DNA of 64,000 bases. It comes from Planctomycetota bacterium. Its GTDB lineage: Bacteria; Planctomycetota; B15-G4; SIAN01. This document shows positions 1-9,004 of the stretch, piece after piece. The first letter of the stretch is position 1, and each line of letters starts with the position of its first letter. The notes beneath the pieces were generated by a model, which was not told where the DNA came from, did no database searches, and worked only from the letters and a program-made list of their open reading frames with translations. The stretch covers positions 620,001-684,000 of the forward strand of contig JANQQL010000033.1 in assembly GCA_028289345.1 (NCBI GenBank). The letters are read 5' to 3'. Made by a program: the position numbers and the translations under genes.

Positions 1-1
1 C

Positions 2-901
2 GCCATCAACGTGGTCGGCGACCAGCTTTGGGTGTCGACCTCCAATGGCGTGGACTATGGCCACGTCGAGACGCCAGCGCCGTTCGCCCCATGCCTGATT
101 TTGGTCGACAAGAACACCGGGGAGCTGCTCGCGGAAGAAGCCTCCGGAATGAGTCAGCGCATCCTGCACGGCAACTGGACCTCGCCGGCCTATCTGAAGA
201 GCGACTCCCTCGACCTGGCCATTTTCGGCGGGCCGGATGGAGTGTGCTATGCGTTCAGTCCCAAGCCCACCGAAGACGACGATGGCTATCCGATCTTGGA
301 CGAGATCTGGCGCATGGACTGCAACCCGCCGGAATACCGCATGAAGGACGGCAAAGCCGTCAAGTACGCGACTCGCGCCGGACCCAGTGAAATCCTCGGC
401 ACTCCGGTGGTCCACAACAACCGAGTGTACACAGCGATTGGCCAAGACCCGGAGCACGGCGAAGGGCTCGGCAATTTCGTCTGCATCGATGCCTCAAAAG
501 AAGGGGACATCACCCAGACTGGGAAAGTCTGGTCTTACCAGAAGATCAACCGTTCTCTGTCCACACCAGCGGTTCGGGACGGTCTGGTGTTCATCCCCGA
601 CTACTCCGGGTTCGTGTACTGCTTGGATGCGGAAACCGGCAAGGAGTACTGGGTGCACGACACGTTCGGTCACATCTGGGGTTCGCCCTTGGTCGCGGAC
701 GGCAAGGTCTACATCGGCAACGAGGACGGCTACTTGTCGATCATCCCCGCGCGCAAGGAGTACAAGAAAGAAGACGTGAAAGAGATCGACATGGGTTCGC
801 CCATCTATTCGTCGCCGATCGCGGCCAACGGCACGCTGTTCGTCGGCAGCCACACCCATCTGTTCGCGATCGAGCAAGCCAAGGAAGCATCGAACGAATG
901 A
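2..901 (+). CDS. PQQ-like beta-propeller protein, 5' truncated
   Basis: C-terminal part, about 299 residues, of a secreted-type beta-propeller of the PQQ/quinoprotein dehydrogenase-like fold. The reading frame is open to the window edge, so the true start lies upstream. Repeats of the type 'vyCLDAeTGkeyW...' and 'SPlVADGKVYIGNEDGyl' recur about every 40 residues, as in PQQ-like propeller blades. No catalytic residues can be assigned, and many family members are structural or bind ligands without PQQ. The stop overlaps the start of the next gene (ATGA), so it is probably co-transcribed with the DUF3311 and symporter genes. Similar propellers follow at 6.5 and 16 kb. Confidence 0.85.
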   Translation, partial: AINVVGDQLWVSTSNGVDYGHVETPAPFAPCLILVDKNTGELLAEEASGMSQRILHGNWTSPAYLKSDSLDLAIFGGPDGVCYAFSPKPTEDDDGYPILDEIWRMDCNPPEYRMKDGKAVKYATRAGPSEILGTPVVHNNRVYTAIGQDPEHGEGLGNFVCIDASKEGDITQTGKVWSYQKINRSLSTPAVRDGLVFIPDYSGFVYCLDAETGKEYWVHDTFGHIWGSPLVADGKVYIGNEDGYLSIIPARKEYKKEDVKEIDMGSPIYSSPIAANGTLFVGSHTHLFAIEQAKEASNE

Positions 902-1140
902 CATCCCGCGGACGCAGCACAGGCTGGTGGGTCGTGTGGGGCCTGGTCGTGTTCCTCGGCATCATCCACTACGACTTCTGGTACTGGGATGACCGGACCC
1001 TGCTGTTTGGATTTCTTCCGGTGGGATTGGCCTATCACGCCGGGTTCTCGGTGGCTGCTGGTCTGGTGTGGGCGTCGGCGTTGAAGCTCGCCTGGCCGCA
1101 CCGACTCGAGGCCTGGGCGGACGAAGGGGAGCACTCTTGA
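898..1140 (+). CDS. DUF3311 small membrane protein
   Basis: 80-residue protein with two predicted membrane segments, about residues 9-24 and 34-60, and a conserved-looking aromatic stretch between them (HYDFWYWDD). Proteins of this size and pattern (DUF3311) are typically encoded directly before a sodium:solute symporter, as here, and may be an accessory subunit of that carrier. The start overlaps the preceding stop by four bases and the stop shares one base with the symporter start (TGATG), so all three genes are probably translated in a coupled way. The accessory role is inferred from context. Confidence 0.8.
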   Translation: MTSRGRSTGWWVVWGLVVFLGIIHYDFWYWDDRTLLFGFLPVGLAYHAGFSVAAGLVWASALKLAWPHRLEAWADEGEHS

Positions 1141-2714
1141 TGAGCCTTGCCGTCGGAGACGTGACTCCGCTTTGGATCATTCTTGGCTACCTGGCCTTGC
1201 TCGTCGGGCTCGGCTTCGTGAGCACACTGAACTTTCGAGGCACCAGTGCCGACTACTTCGTCGCCACTCGCTCGATTGGCTCGTTCCTGCTTTTGATGAG
1301 CGTGTTCGGGACCACGATGACCGCGTTCGCCCTGGTGGGATCCACCGGCAAAGCGTTTCAAAGTGGCATCGGTGTGTACGGGCTGATGGCCTCAACCTCC
1401 GGTTTGGTGCATTCCCTGGTGTTCTTCCTGGTCGGAATCAAGCTGTGGGCCATCGGCAAACGCCACCAGTTCGTGACCCAGGTTCAATTCTTCCGAGAGC
1501 GATTTGAGTCACCATTTCTGGGAACGCTGCTGTTTCCGATCCTCGTGTTGTTGGTGATTCCCTACCTGTTGATTGGAATCCTCGGCGCCGGGGCAGTGGT
1601 TCGAGGCGTGACGGGAGGCATGTTCCCCGACACGTTCGCCGGACAGCCTCATCCGGTGACCGGAGACATGATGTTCGTTGGCGCCATTCCCCCTTGGCTG
1701 AGTGGCCTGGTCGTCTGCGGCGTGGTGCTTTCCTACGTGTTTCTCGGGGGAGTCCGCGGAGCCGCATGGGCCAACGCGCTGCAAACGATCGTGTTCATGA
1801 TCACCGGGGTGATCGCCTTCGTCATGATCTCCCAAAAGCTCGGCGGAATGCAGGCGGCCTCGGAGCAGGTTTTGGCCAACTCTCCCAAGCACCTGGCCCG
1901 AGAAGGCCTGATTGGTCACGGCCAGTTCCTGAGCTACGCGCTCGTCCCCCTTTCGGTCGGCATGTTTCCCCACCTGTTCCAGCACTGGCTGACCGCGAAG
2001 AGCGCCAAGTCGTTCCGACTCAGCATCGTCGCACACCCAATCTTCATCATGATCGTTTGGGTACCGTGCATCTTGATCGGCATCTGGGCCGTGGGCGCCG
2101 GCATCAAGGCCCCCGGCGGCAACGTCAACGCGGTTCTTCCCAGCATGGTGAAAGGACTGCTGTCGAATCCTGTGCTCACCGGTGTCCTCACCGCCGGCAT
2201 CCTGGCCGCGATCATGTCTTCTCTGGACTCTCAGTTCGTGTGTCTCGGCACCATGTTCACCCACGATGTCGTGGTCCATTGGGTCGGAGAGGATCGCTTC
2301 ACGGACAAGCAGAAGATCTTCCTCGGGCGTTCGTTCATCGTCTTCATCGTCGCCGTGACTTACTTGCTGAGTTTGTTCCCCCCGGCCAACGTCTTCGACT
2401 TGGGGGTGTGGAGCTTCAGCGGTTTCGCCAGCCTGTTCCCTCTGGTGTTCGCCGCGATCTACTGGCGCCGAGTCACCCGCGCCGGAGCCATCGCCTCGGT
2501 CCTGGTCATGGCCGGCACCTGGATCTACCTGTTCTATCAAGGACTCATTGCCCACGAGAAAACCGAGGGAGATTTCCTGGTGGCAGGAGTCATGCCAGTC
2601 ACGGTCATCTTCCTGGCCTCCGCCGCAGCCTTGGTGGTCGTTTCGCTGATGACCAAACCTCCCTCCGAAGAATCCGTGGCACGCTTCCTGCCTCCGCGAG
2701 AAGTGGTGTCATGA
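1140..2714 (+). CDS. sodium:solute symporter (SSS family)
   Basis: 524-residue polytopic inner-membrane protein with about 13 hydrophobic segments, the usual size for the SSS family (TC 2.A.21, LeuT fold). It opens with a short N-terminus and a first helix near residues 12-30, then 'DYFVATRSIGSF', which resembles the family's early loop. These carriers couple Na+ entry to uptake of sugars, amino acids, carboxylates or similar solutes; the substrate cannot be read from the sequence. The ATG at 1140 is preferred because it overlaps the DUF3311 stop; an upstream in-frame extension would only be the shadow of that gene. It sits before the ligase/reductase genes, so it may import their substrate. 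Confidence 0.9.
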   Translation: MSLAVGDVTPLWIILGYLALLVGLGFVSTLNFRGTSADYFVATRSIGSFLLLMSVFGTTMTAFALVGSTGKAFQSGIGVYGLMASTSGLVHSLVFFLVGIKLWAIGKRHQFVTQVQFFRERFESPFLGTLLFPILVLLVIPYLLIGILGAGAVVRGVTGGMFPDTFAGQPHPVTGDMMFVGAIPPWLSGLVVCGVVLSYVFLGGVRGAAWANALQTIVFMITGVIAFVMISQKLGGMQAASEQVLANSPKHLAREGLIGHGQFLSYALVPLSVGMFPHLFQHWLTAKSAKSFRLSIVAHPIFIMIVWVPCILIGIWAVGAGIKAPGGNVNAVLPSMVKGLLSNPVLTGVLTAGILAAIMSSLDSQFVCLGTMFTHDVVVHWVGEDRFTDKQKIFLGRSFIVFIVAVTYLLSLFPPANVFDLGVWSFSGFASLFPLVFAAIYWRRVTRAGAIASVLVMAGTWIYLFYQGLIAHEKTEGDFLVAGVMPVTVIFLASAAALVVVSLMTKPPSEESVARFLPPREVVS

Positions 2715-2760
2715 GTGCTCGCCCTGTGACTTTGCGTTCTCCGTTTGCAAGGGATTGCTC

Positions 2761-3843
2761 ATGAGTTCCTCCGAGCTTGCTCCACAACAGCAGGCGGCCA
2801 CCGAGGCCCTGGACACCCATCTCCAGGAGATCTTGCGCTGGCACTTTTCCGAAGAAACCGGCACCCCGTACTGGCGGGACTGGGCCAAGTCCGCCGGCAT
2901 GGACCCGTTGACCGAAGTGCGGAGCGTGGCCGACTTGACCAAGTTCCCGCATTTCGATGGGGAGCTACTGCGTACCGAGCCGCACGAACGATTCGTGCCG
3001 CGGGCGTACCATGGCCAACCGTTCCGCATCTTCGAAACCGGTGGCACCACCGGCATGCCGAAACAACGGATCAGCTGGGAGGACTACCAGATTGACTACA
3101 GCCAGTTCTCCGAAACCCTCGACGAGGATGCGTTTCCGCGCGGGGGCTACTGGCTGATGATCGGCCCCACGGGGCCCCGCCGTTTGCGCCTTGCCATCGA
3201 ACACCTGGCCAACGTGCGCGGTTCCTCTTGCTACTTTGTCGATCTGGATCCGCGCTGGGTGAAAAAGCTGATCGCCACCAAGCAGCCGGACCAAGCCAAG
3301 GCCTACATGGAACACGTGGTCGACCAGGCGTTGCTCATCCTCAAGAACCGCAAGGTGCAGGTGCTGTTCACCACCCCCAAGCTCCTGGAAGCCCTGAGCG
3401 AAAAGGTCTCCCTGGTGGAAGCCGGCATCCGCGGCGTGTTTTGCGGCGGCACCGAGATGTCTCCGCAGACCGTTCGCTTCCTGATCGAAGAGGTCCTCGA
3501 AGGAGAAGTGCACCTCGTTCCGACCTACGGCAACACACTCATGGGCCTGGCCGCGCACAAGCCCCTGACGCCGGACGAGGGCTACTCGATCACCTACTAC
3601 GCCCCGCAACCGCGGGCCATGCTACGGGTGGTGAATCCAGATCAGCCGGACGAACTAATTCCCTATGGGGAGTGGGGGCGAGTCGAGCTCACCACTCTGA
3701 CCAAGGAATTCTTCATGCCCCGATTCCTGGAACGGGATGAAGCGATCCGCCGCGAACCATGTGAACTCTATCCCTGGGACGGCGTGGGGGACGTGCGACC
3801 GTTCGGAGCGAACGAGCAGAAGATCATCGAAGGAGTTTACTAA
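2761..3843 (+). CDS. AMP-dependent acyl ligase-like protein (PaaK-like), lacks C-terminal subdomain
   Basis: 360-residue member of the adenylate-forming (ANL) superfamily, nearest in style to phenylacetate-CoA ligase. The phosphate-binding loop TGGTTGMPK is at residues 93-101, and an aryl/acyl-pocket region with 'GGTEMSPQTVRF' and 'PTYGNTLMG' follows. It ends just after 'DGVGDVRPFG', where a normal ligase would hinge into a C-terminal subdomain of about 100 residues carrying the catalytic lysine; that subdomain is absent here and the next gene starts 5 bases later. It may make only an acyl-adenylate, use a partner for thioester formation, or be a reduced ligase. The following acyl reductase and alcohol dehydrogenase suggest it activates a carboxylic acid. 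Confidence 0.8.
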   Translation: MSSSELAPQQQAATEALDTHLQEILRWHFSEETGTPYWRDWAKSAGMDPLTEVRSVADLTKFPHFDGELLRTEPHERFVPRAYHGQPFRIFETGGTTGMPKQRISWEDYQIDYSQFSETLDEDAFPRGGYWLMIGPTGPRRLRLAIEHLANVRGSSCYFVDLDPRWVKKLIATKQPDQAKAYMEHVVDQALLILKNRKVQVLFTTPKLLEALSEKVSLVEAGIRGVFCGGTEMSPQTVRFLIEEVLEGEVHLVPTYGNTLMGLAAHKPLTPDEGYSITYYAPQPRAMLRVVNPDQPDELIPYGEWGRVELTTLTKEFFMPRFLERDEAIRREPCELYPWDGVGDVRPFGANEQKIIEGVY

Positions 3844-3847
3844 CACC

Positions 3848-5287
3848 GTGTCCGATCCTGTTCACATCCCGGTGATGCGCTCGGGCAAGCTTTACGAAAG
3901 CTTGGACCAGCTGGAAGTCGTGGGACATCGCGACGGCCAAATCTGCGCCAAGGTCAGCCAAGCCAATGCCGGACTGGTCCGACGCGACCTGAAGAAAACC
4001 CACGCCAAAGCCCAGCCGTTGCGTGACCTGTCCATGGCACAGATCCTGGAGATCTGCAAGAAGGCTGCGGGACTGTTCCTGGAAGCCGAACTTCCGGCAG
4101 GAGTCGAAGGCACCCAGGGACCGGACGAGTACCTGCGTTGCCTTGCCGCGACCAGCGGGCTGCCCGTCACGATGGGCCGCGCCAATATGAAAAAGGTGGC
4201 GTCGGTGCTTGCCGAGATGGGCACGATCTTGAGGGGGCTGACCCGCGGCCTCGACCTTTCCCTCCTCGACGACGGGGTGGGGGTCCAGGACGACATGACG
4301 CTGTGGTATGCCGCACCGCCCGGTCCGCTCGGAGTGGTTCTTCCGAGCAACTCACCGGGAGTGAACTCCCTGTGGATTCCCGCGGTGGCGTTGAAAGTGC
4401 CAGTCGTTTTGAAACCCGGGCGCGAAGAGCCGTGGACTCCCTGGCGCATCGTGCAAGCGATGATCGCCGCCGGCTTTCCGGCCGAAGCATTCAGCTTGTA
4501 CCCAACGACCCACGACGGGGCCGCCACGATCTTGGATCAATGCGCACGGTCCCTCTTGTTCGGCGACGAGAACACCACCCGCCCCTACGCCAGCAATCCC
4601 TCCATCGAAATCCATGGCCCCGGACGCAGCAAGGTGCTCCTTGGACCGGATCAGATCGACCGTTGGGATTCGCACCTGGACGTGATTCTTCAGTCGGTGT
4701 TGGCCAACGGCGGGCGCAGCTGCGTGAACGCCTCCTCTCTCTTCGTGCCCTCTCACGGCGAAGAAATCGCCACTGCTTTGGCAAAGAAGATGGCGACGGT
4801 GGAGCCGGCTTCTTGGGACGACGAATCTGCCGGGCTGTCCGCCTTCGCCAATCCCAAGTTCGCCGAGTTCATCGATCAGGCCATCGACCAAGGAGTGCGA
4901 GCGGGAGGAGCCAAAGACGTCACCGCTGAGCACCGATCGGGAGATCGCCGAGTTGTTCACGAGGGAGCAACGTATCTTCGCCCCACGGTGATTCACTGCG
5001 ATCGAGTGGAACACGATCTCGCGAGGAGCGAATACCTGTTCCCGTTCGTCAGCGTGGTTGAAGTGCCGGCGGACCAGATGCTGGAGGTACTCGGTCCGAG
5101 CTTGGTTGTGAGCGCGATCACCAAGGACCCAGAACTCGTCGCCGGCCTGAAAAACTCACCGGACATTCACCGTCTGAATTTGGGCCCGATTCCGACCACC
5201 CAGGTCGCGTGGGACCAACCGCACGAAGGCAACTTGTTCGAGTTCCTCTACCAGCGTCGCGCCATCGGAACCGTCGAGGACTGGTAG
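3848..5287 (+). CDS. aldehyde dehydrogenase-family acyl reductase
   Basis: 479-residue aldehyde dehydrogenase-superfamily protein. 'GPLGVVLPSNSP' (about residues 159-170) and 'PVVLKPGREEPWTP' (185-198) match the cofactor-binding segment, and GGRSCVNASS holds the catalytic cysteine at residue 292. The segment around residue 254 (EIHGPGRSK) replaces the usual ELGGK, as is seen in divergent acyl-CoA or acyl-adenylate reducing members. The GTG at 3848 is chosen because it lies 5 bases after the ligase stop with a GGAG-type site upstream; the longer frame overlaps the ligase. Set between a ligase and an alcohol dehydrogenase, it most likely reduces the activated acid to an aldehyde; that is inference. 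Confidence 0.8.
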   Translation: MSDPVHIPVMRSGKLYESLDQLEVVGHRDGQICAKVSQANAGLVRRDLKKTHAKAQPLRDLSMAQILEICKKAAGLFLEAELPAGVEGTQGPDEYLRCLAATSGLPVTMGRANMKKVASVLAEMGTILRGLTRGLDLSLLDDGVGVQDDMTLWYAAPPGPLGVVLPSNSPGVNSLWIPAVALKVPVVLKPGREEPWTPWRIVQAMIAAGFPAEAFSLYPTTHDGAATILDQCARSLLFGDENTTRPYASNPSIEIHGPGRSKVLLGPDQIDRWDSHLDVILQSVLANGGRSCVNASSLFVPSHGEEIATALAKKMATVEPASWDDESAGLSAFANPKFAEFIDQAIDQGVRAGGAKDVTAEHRSGDRRVVHEGATYLRPTVIHCDRVEHDLARSEYLFPFVSVVEVPADQMLEVLGPSLVVSAITKDPELVAGLKNSPDIHRLNLGPIPTTQVAWDQPHEGNLFEFLYQRRAIGTVEDW

Positions 5288-5294
5288 CTTGACG

Positions 5295-6467
5295 ATGGGG
5301 GACCTTGGGACTTTCGACGCGCAAATCAGAACCCGGATCGTGTTCGGACCCGGAGAGGTGTCGAAAGTGGGGCCCCTGGCTCGAGAACTCCACGCGGAAC
5401 ATGTGCTGTTGGTTACCGACGAAGGGCTCGTTCAGGCGGGTCACGCCGATCGTGTGCAGCAACTCCTGGAAGACGCCGGCTGTCACGTGCAACGCTACGC
5501 GGAAGTTCACGAAAATCCGACGTCGGCCGATGTGGAAGATTGCGCATCGGCAGTCCAACGGCCGGTCGACCTGATCGTCGGCTTGGGAGGCGGAAGCAGC
5601 ATCGACACCGCCAAGGGGACGAGCTTTCTGCTCACCAACTCCGGACGAATGGAGGACTATCAGGGGTACGGCAAAGCCTCGCAACCGCTGCTACCACTGG
5701 TCGCCATCCCGACCACGACGGGAACCGGAACCGAGACCCAATCTTTTGCCCTCGTGTCCGCGGCCAAGACCCACGAAAAAATGGCCTGCGGAGATCCAGG
5801 CGCTGCGCCGCGGGTGGCCATCTTGGACCCACAACTGGCCAGCACGCAGCCGCGCCGAGTGGCAGCGGTCACCGGTCTCGATCTCCTCACCCACTCGGTG
5901 GAGACCTTCGTCACCACCAAGCGCCACTCGCTCTCCCAAATGTTCTCGCGCGAAGCGTTCGTTCTGACCAACCGTGCCTATCCACGCATTCTGGAAGGCG
6001 GCGAAGACTCTTCTTCGTGGGGGGAACTGCAGCTCGCCGCCGCCTATGCGGGAATGGCCATCGAGTTGAGCATGTTGGGCGCCGCCCACGGCTTGGCCAA
6101 TCCATTGACCGCACGCTTCGGCGTCACCCATGGCCATGCGGTCGGGCTGATGCTTCCTCACGTGATGGGTTTCAACGCCCAGGACCCACAAACCCGTCGG
6201 GAATACCAGGAGCTGGCCTCGGCGGCAGGCCTCGCCAGCCTAGACGCGAACGAGGCCGCGGATCGACTGCGGGACCGTGTCGAAGAGCTGCTCTCCCTGT
6301 CCGGGTTCCCGCGCTCCCTCCACGACTGCGGCGTGGCCGCGAAAGACATCGAGGAGTTGGCGGAGCTGGCCGTGCGCCAGTGGACGGCTCAGTTCAACCC
6401 GCGCCCGTTGAAAGAAACCGACGCCCGCGAGCTTTATCGCGCTGCGCTCGAGCCCTCGGGGACGTAG
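5295..6467 (+). CDS. iron-containing alcohol dehydrogenase
   Basis: 390-residue group III (Fe-type) alcohol dehydrogenase. The NAD(P) site is marked by 'GLGGGSSIDTAKG', and the family metal motif is clear in 'THSVETF' and 'AHGLANPLTARFGVTHGHAVGLMLPHVM', whose histidines with an upstream Asp bind Fe2+ or Zn2+. The family interconverts aldehydes and alcohols in the cytoplasm. A TTG six bases upstream (5289) could also serve as start. It is placed 7 bases after the acyl reductase and would complete an acid, aldehyde, alcohol sequence with the two preceding genes. Confidence 0.88.
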   Translation: MGDLGTFDAQIRTRIVFGPGEVSKVGPLARELHAEHVLLVTDEGLVQAGHADRVQQLLEDAGCHVQRYAEVHENPTSADVEDCASAVQRPVDLIVGLGGGSSIDTAKGTSFLLTNSGRMEDYQGYGKASQPLLPLVAIPTTTGTGTETQSFALVSAAKTHEKMACGDPGAAPRVAILDPQLASTQPRRVAAVTGLDLLTHSVETFVTTKRHSLSQMFSREAFVLTNRAYPRILEGGEDSSSWGELQLAAAYAGMAIELSMLGAAHGLANPLTARFGVTHGHAVGLMLPHVMGFNAQDPQTRREYQELASAAGLASLDANEAADRLRDRVEELLSLSGFPRSLHDCGVAAKDIEELAELAVRQWTAQFNPRPLKETDARELYRAALEPSGT

Positions 6468-6531
6468 CTATGATCGGCTTCGTGCGCGGCGCCGAACCGG
6501 CCGCGTCACTCTTTCTGAGGAAAGTGCTGTG

Positions 6532-7665
6532 ATGGTTTTCTGGATGGCTTTGGCCCTTCTGACTTGGTCGGAGAGCTCGGACGCTCTCAAGGTCGGGGAA
6601 TGGCCCCTCTTCCGCGGCGAGCCTTCTCTGCGAGGAGTCGCGCCGGGAACGGTGCCCGCCCAGTTGGAACTCTTATGGACCTATGAAAGCGGGGGAGCCA
6701 TCACTTCCTCGCCGGTGGTTTCCGAGGGCAAAGTCTACTTTGGCTCGGACGACATGGCGGTCCACGCGGTCGACGCCCAGACCGGCAAGGGCCTCTGGAA
6801 GTTCGAAACCGACGACATCATCGAGGCTCCCGCCTTGGTGCGCGACGGAATGCTGTTCATCGGATCCTCGGACTTCTTCTTCTACAGCCTCGACGCAGGG
6901 ACCGGTGAGCTGCGCTGGAAGCATGAGACCGAAGACAAGATCCTCGGCGGCGCGAATTGGGTCACCTTGTCTGACGGCTCACCGCGCCTGGTGGTCGGGA
7001 GTTATGACTCGAAGCTCTACTGCTTCGACCCCAAGACCGGCGAGAAGCACTGGGAATACGCCACCCGAAACTACATCAACGGCACCCCGGCGGTGTCCGG
7101 AGAAGAGGTCGTGTTCGGTGGTTGCGATGCCATCCTCCACGTCGTTTCCGTGCGGGACGGAACCTCGAAACGACAGGTGGAACTTGGCGAAGCTTGCCAC
7201 GTCGCGGGGTCGGTGGCCTGGATCGATGACGAGGTCTACTTCGGCCACTACGGCAACGAATTCCTGTGCTTCGACATGAAGGCCAATCAACGCAAGTGGT
7301 CCCATGTTCACCCGCGTCATCCCTTCTTCTCCTCGCCCTCCATCGGTCAAGATCGGGTGGTCTTTGGCGGTCGAGACAAGAAGCTCCATTGCGTCGACCG
7401 CAAGACCGGGGAGACCCTGTGGGAAGTCCCCACCAAGCGCAAGGTCGACGGCTCCCCGGTCATTTGCGGAGACAAGGTGGTGTTTGGCTCCGCCGATGGG
7501 CGTTTGTTCGTGGTCACCCTCGCTGACGGAAAGCAGGAATGGACCTACGACTTGGGCAAAGGAATCTACGCTTCGCCGGCGGTGGCCGCCGGGCGCGTCT
7601 ACGTCGGGGGAAGTGACGGACTGCTGTACTGCTTTGGCGACGCAGCCAAGCAAGAAGGAACCTGA
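6532..7665 (+). CDS. secreted PQQ-like beta-propeller protein
   Basis: 377 residues. A hydrophobic N-terminus (MVFWMALALLTWSES) looks like a short signal peptide, followed by eight or so propeller blades with repeated 'G.vyfGs.D...hCvDrkTGe.lWe' units, the pattern of the PQQ-like/BamB-like propeller. Opening 'WPLFRGEPSLRGVA' is the usual start of planctomycete PQQ-like repeat proteins. No enzyme motif is seen. The ATG at 6532 follows an AGGAAAG ribosome site; a GTG three bases earlier is possible. It lies between the reductive genes and a radical SAM enzyme on one strand, so it may be a periplasmic partner of the same pathway. Confidence 0.85.
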   Translation: MVFWMALALLTWSESSDALKVGEWPLFRGEPSLRGVAPGTVPAQLELLWTYESGGAITSSPVVSEGKVYFGSDDMAVHAVDAQTGKGLWKFETDDIIEAPALVRDGMLFIGSSDFFFYSLDAGTGELRWKHETEDKILGGANWVTLSDGSPRLVVGSYDSKLYCFDPKTGEKHWEYATRNYINGTPAVSGEEVVFGGCDAILHVVSVRDGTSKRQVELGEACHVAGSVAWIDDEVYFGHYGNEFLCFDMKANQRKWSHVHPRHPFFSSPSIGQDRVVFGGRDKKLHCVDRKTGETLWEVPTKRKVDGSPVICGDKVVFGSADGRLFVVTLADGKQEWTYDLGKGIYASPAVAAGRVYVGGSDGLLYCFGDAAKQEGT

Positions 7666-7667
7666 GC

Positions 7668-8990
7668 GTGACCGCCATGGATCCCGGGGGCAGCCCCGCC
7701 AAGACCGAGGTCGGCAACTACTTCGTCGCCAACTACCCGCCGTTTTCGGCGTGGTCCGAGTCCGAGGTGGGGAAGGTGACCGACCTGCTTTCACGCATCC
7801 CGAAGCCCGAAGTTTCTTTCGGTCTCTACCTCCACCTTCCGTTCTGCCGCAAGCGCTGCGACTTCTGCTACTTCAAGGTGTACACCGACAAAGACAGCAA
7901 AGAAATCGCGAGCTACCTCCAGGCCATTGTCGACGAACTGGATGCCTACGTGCGTCAACCTTACTTCGCCGACAGGAAGCCTCGCTCGATCTACTTCGGA
8001 GGAGGCACGCCTTCCTACTTGTCGGTCGAGCAACTCGAGGTGTTGTTCCGCGGGATCCGCGAGCGAGTCTCTTGGGACGCGATGGAAGAAGTGGCGTTCG
8101 AGTGCGAGCCCGGGACTTTGCAAGAGAAGAAGATCACGGCTCTGAAGGAACTCGGGGTCACCCGACTCAGCCTCGGCGTGGAGAATTTCAACGCGGAGAT
8201 CCTCGAAAAAAACAACCGAGCCCATCGCGCCAAGGAAATCTTCCGCACTTATGAATTCGCGCGGGAAACGGGCTTCGACCAGATCAATCTGGATCTGATC
8301 GCCGGAATGGTCGGCGAGACCGACGCCAACTGGCAGCACTGCATCGAAGAAACTTTGCGGCTGGCGCCGGACAGTGTCACCATCTACCAGATGGAGATCC
8401 CCTACAACACGACGCTCTCCCGGGAGATGCAGGAATCCGGTGACGGAGAAGCGCCGGTGGCGGACTGGGAGACCAAGCGTCGCTGGACCGACCAGGCCTT
8501 CCGGGCGTTCGAAGCCGAGGGTTACACCGTGGGGAGCGCTTACACTGCGAAGAAAGGTGACCAGGTGCAGTTCGTGTACCGGGATTCCCTGTGGACCGGC
8601 AACGACATGCTGGGCCTCGGTGTGTCCTCTTTTTCCCATGCCGGGGGCATTCACTTTCAAAACGAACATCAGTTCGGTCCCTACGTGCAGCGCATCGAAA
8701 AAGGAGAACTGCCGATCCACCGCGCGTTGGCTTTGAGCGACGAAGAGCGATTGATCCGCGAATTCATTTTGCAGTTGAAGCTCGGCCGGGTTTCTCGAGC
8801 CTACTTCCGTGACAAGTTCGGGGTCGAAGTCCTCGAGCGATTTCGAGAGCCGCTGCAACGTCGCTTCGACGCGGGAGACTTCTGCAAAGAGGGAGAATCG
8901 TTGCGGGTCACCCGGTCGGCGCTGCTAACCATTGACAGCCTTCTTCACGCCTTCTTCCTGGAGCAACACCAGGGAACCCGATACGCGTGA
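7668..8990 (+). CDS. HemN/HemW-like radical SAM enzyme
   Basis: 440-residue radical SAM protein of the coproporphyrinogen oxidase-like group. The cluster motif is CRKRCDFC with cysteines at 60, 64 and 67 preceded by YLHLPF, as in HemN/HemW; 'SIYFGGGTPSYLSVEQLE' and 'LSLGVENFN' match the SAM-binding strands. The N-terminal 50 residues are longer than in HemW. Family members include haem chaperones, methyltransferases and cyclising enzymes, and the operon lacks haem genes, so a biosynthetic step on the local metabolite is likelier than haem synthesis. A GTG start at 7668 has an AAGAAGGA site at good distance; an ATG nine bases later is the alternative. Confidence 0.82.
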   Translation: MTAMDPGGSPAKTEVGNYFVANYPPFSAWSESEVGKVTDLLSRIPKPEVSFGLYLHLPFCRKRCDFCYFKVYTDKDSKEIASYLQAIVDELDAYVRQPYFADRKPRSIYFGGGTPSYLSVEQLEVLFRGIRERVSWDAMEEVAFECEPGTLQEKKITALKELGVTRLSLGVENFNAEILEKNNRAHRAKEIFRTYEFARETGFDQINLDLIAGMVGETDANWQHCIEETLRLAPDSVTIYQMEIPYNTTLSREMQESGDGEAPVADWETKRRWTDQAFRAFEAEGYTVGSAYTAKKGDQVQFVYRDSLWTGNDMLGLGVSSFSHAGGIHFQNEHQFGPYVQRIEKGELPIHRALALSDEERLIREFILQLKLGRVSRAYFRDKFGVEVLERFREPLQRRFDAGDFCKEGESLRVTRSALLTIDSLLHAFFLEQHQGTRYA

Positions 8991-9004
8991 AGCGGTCCTC
9001 GGCG

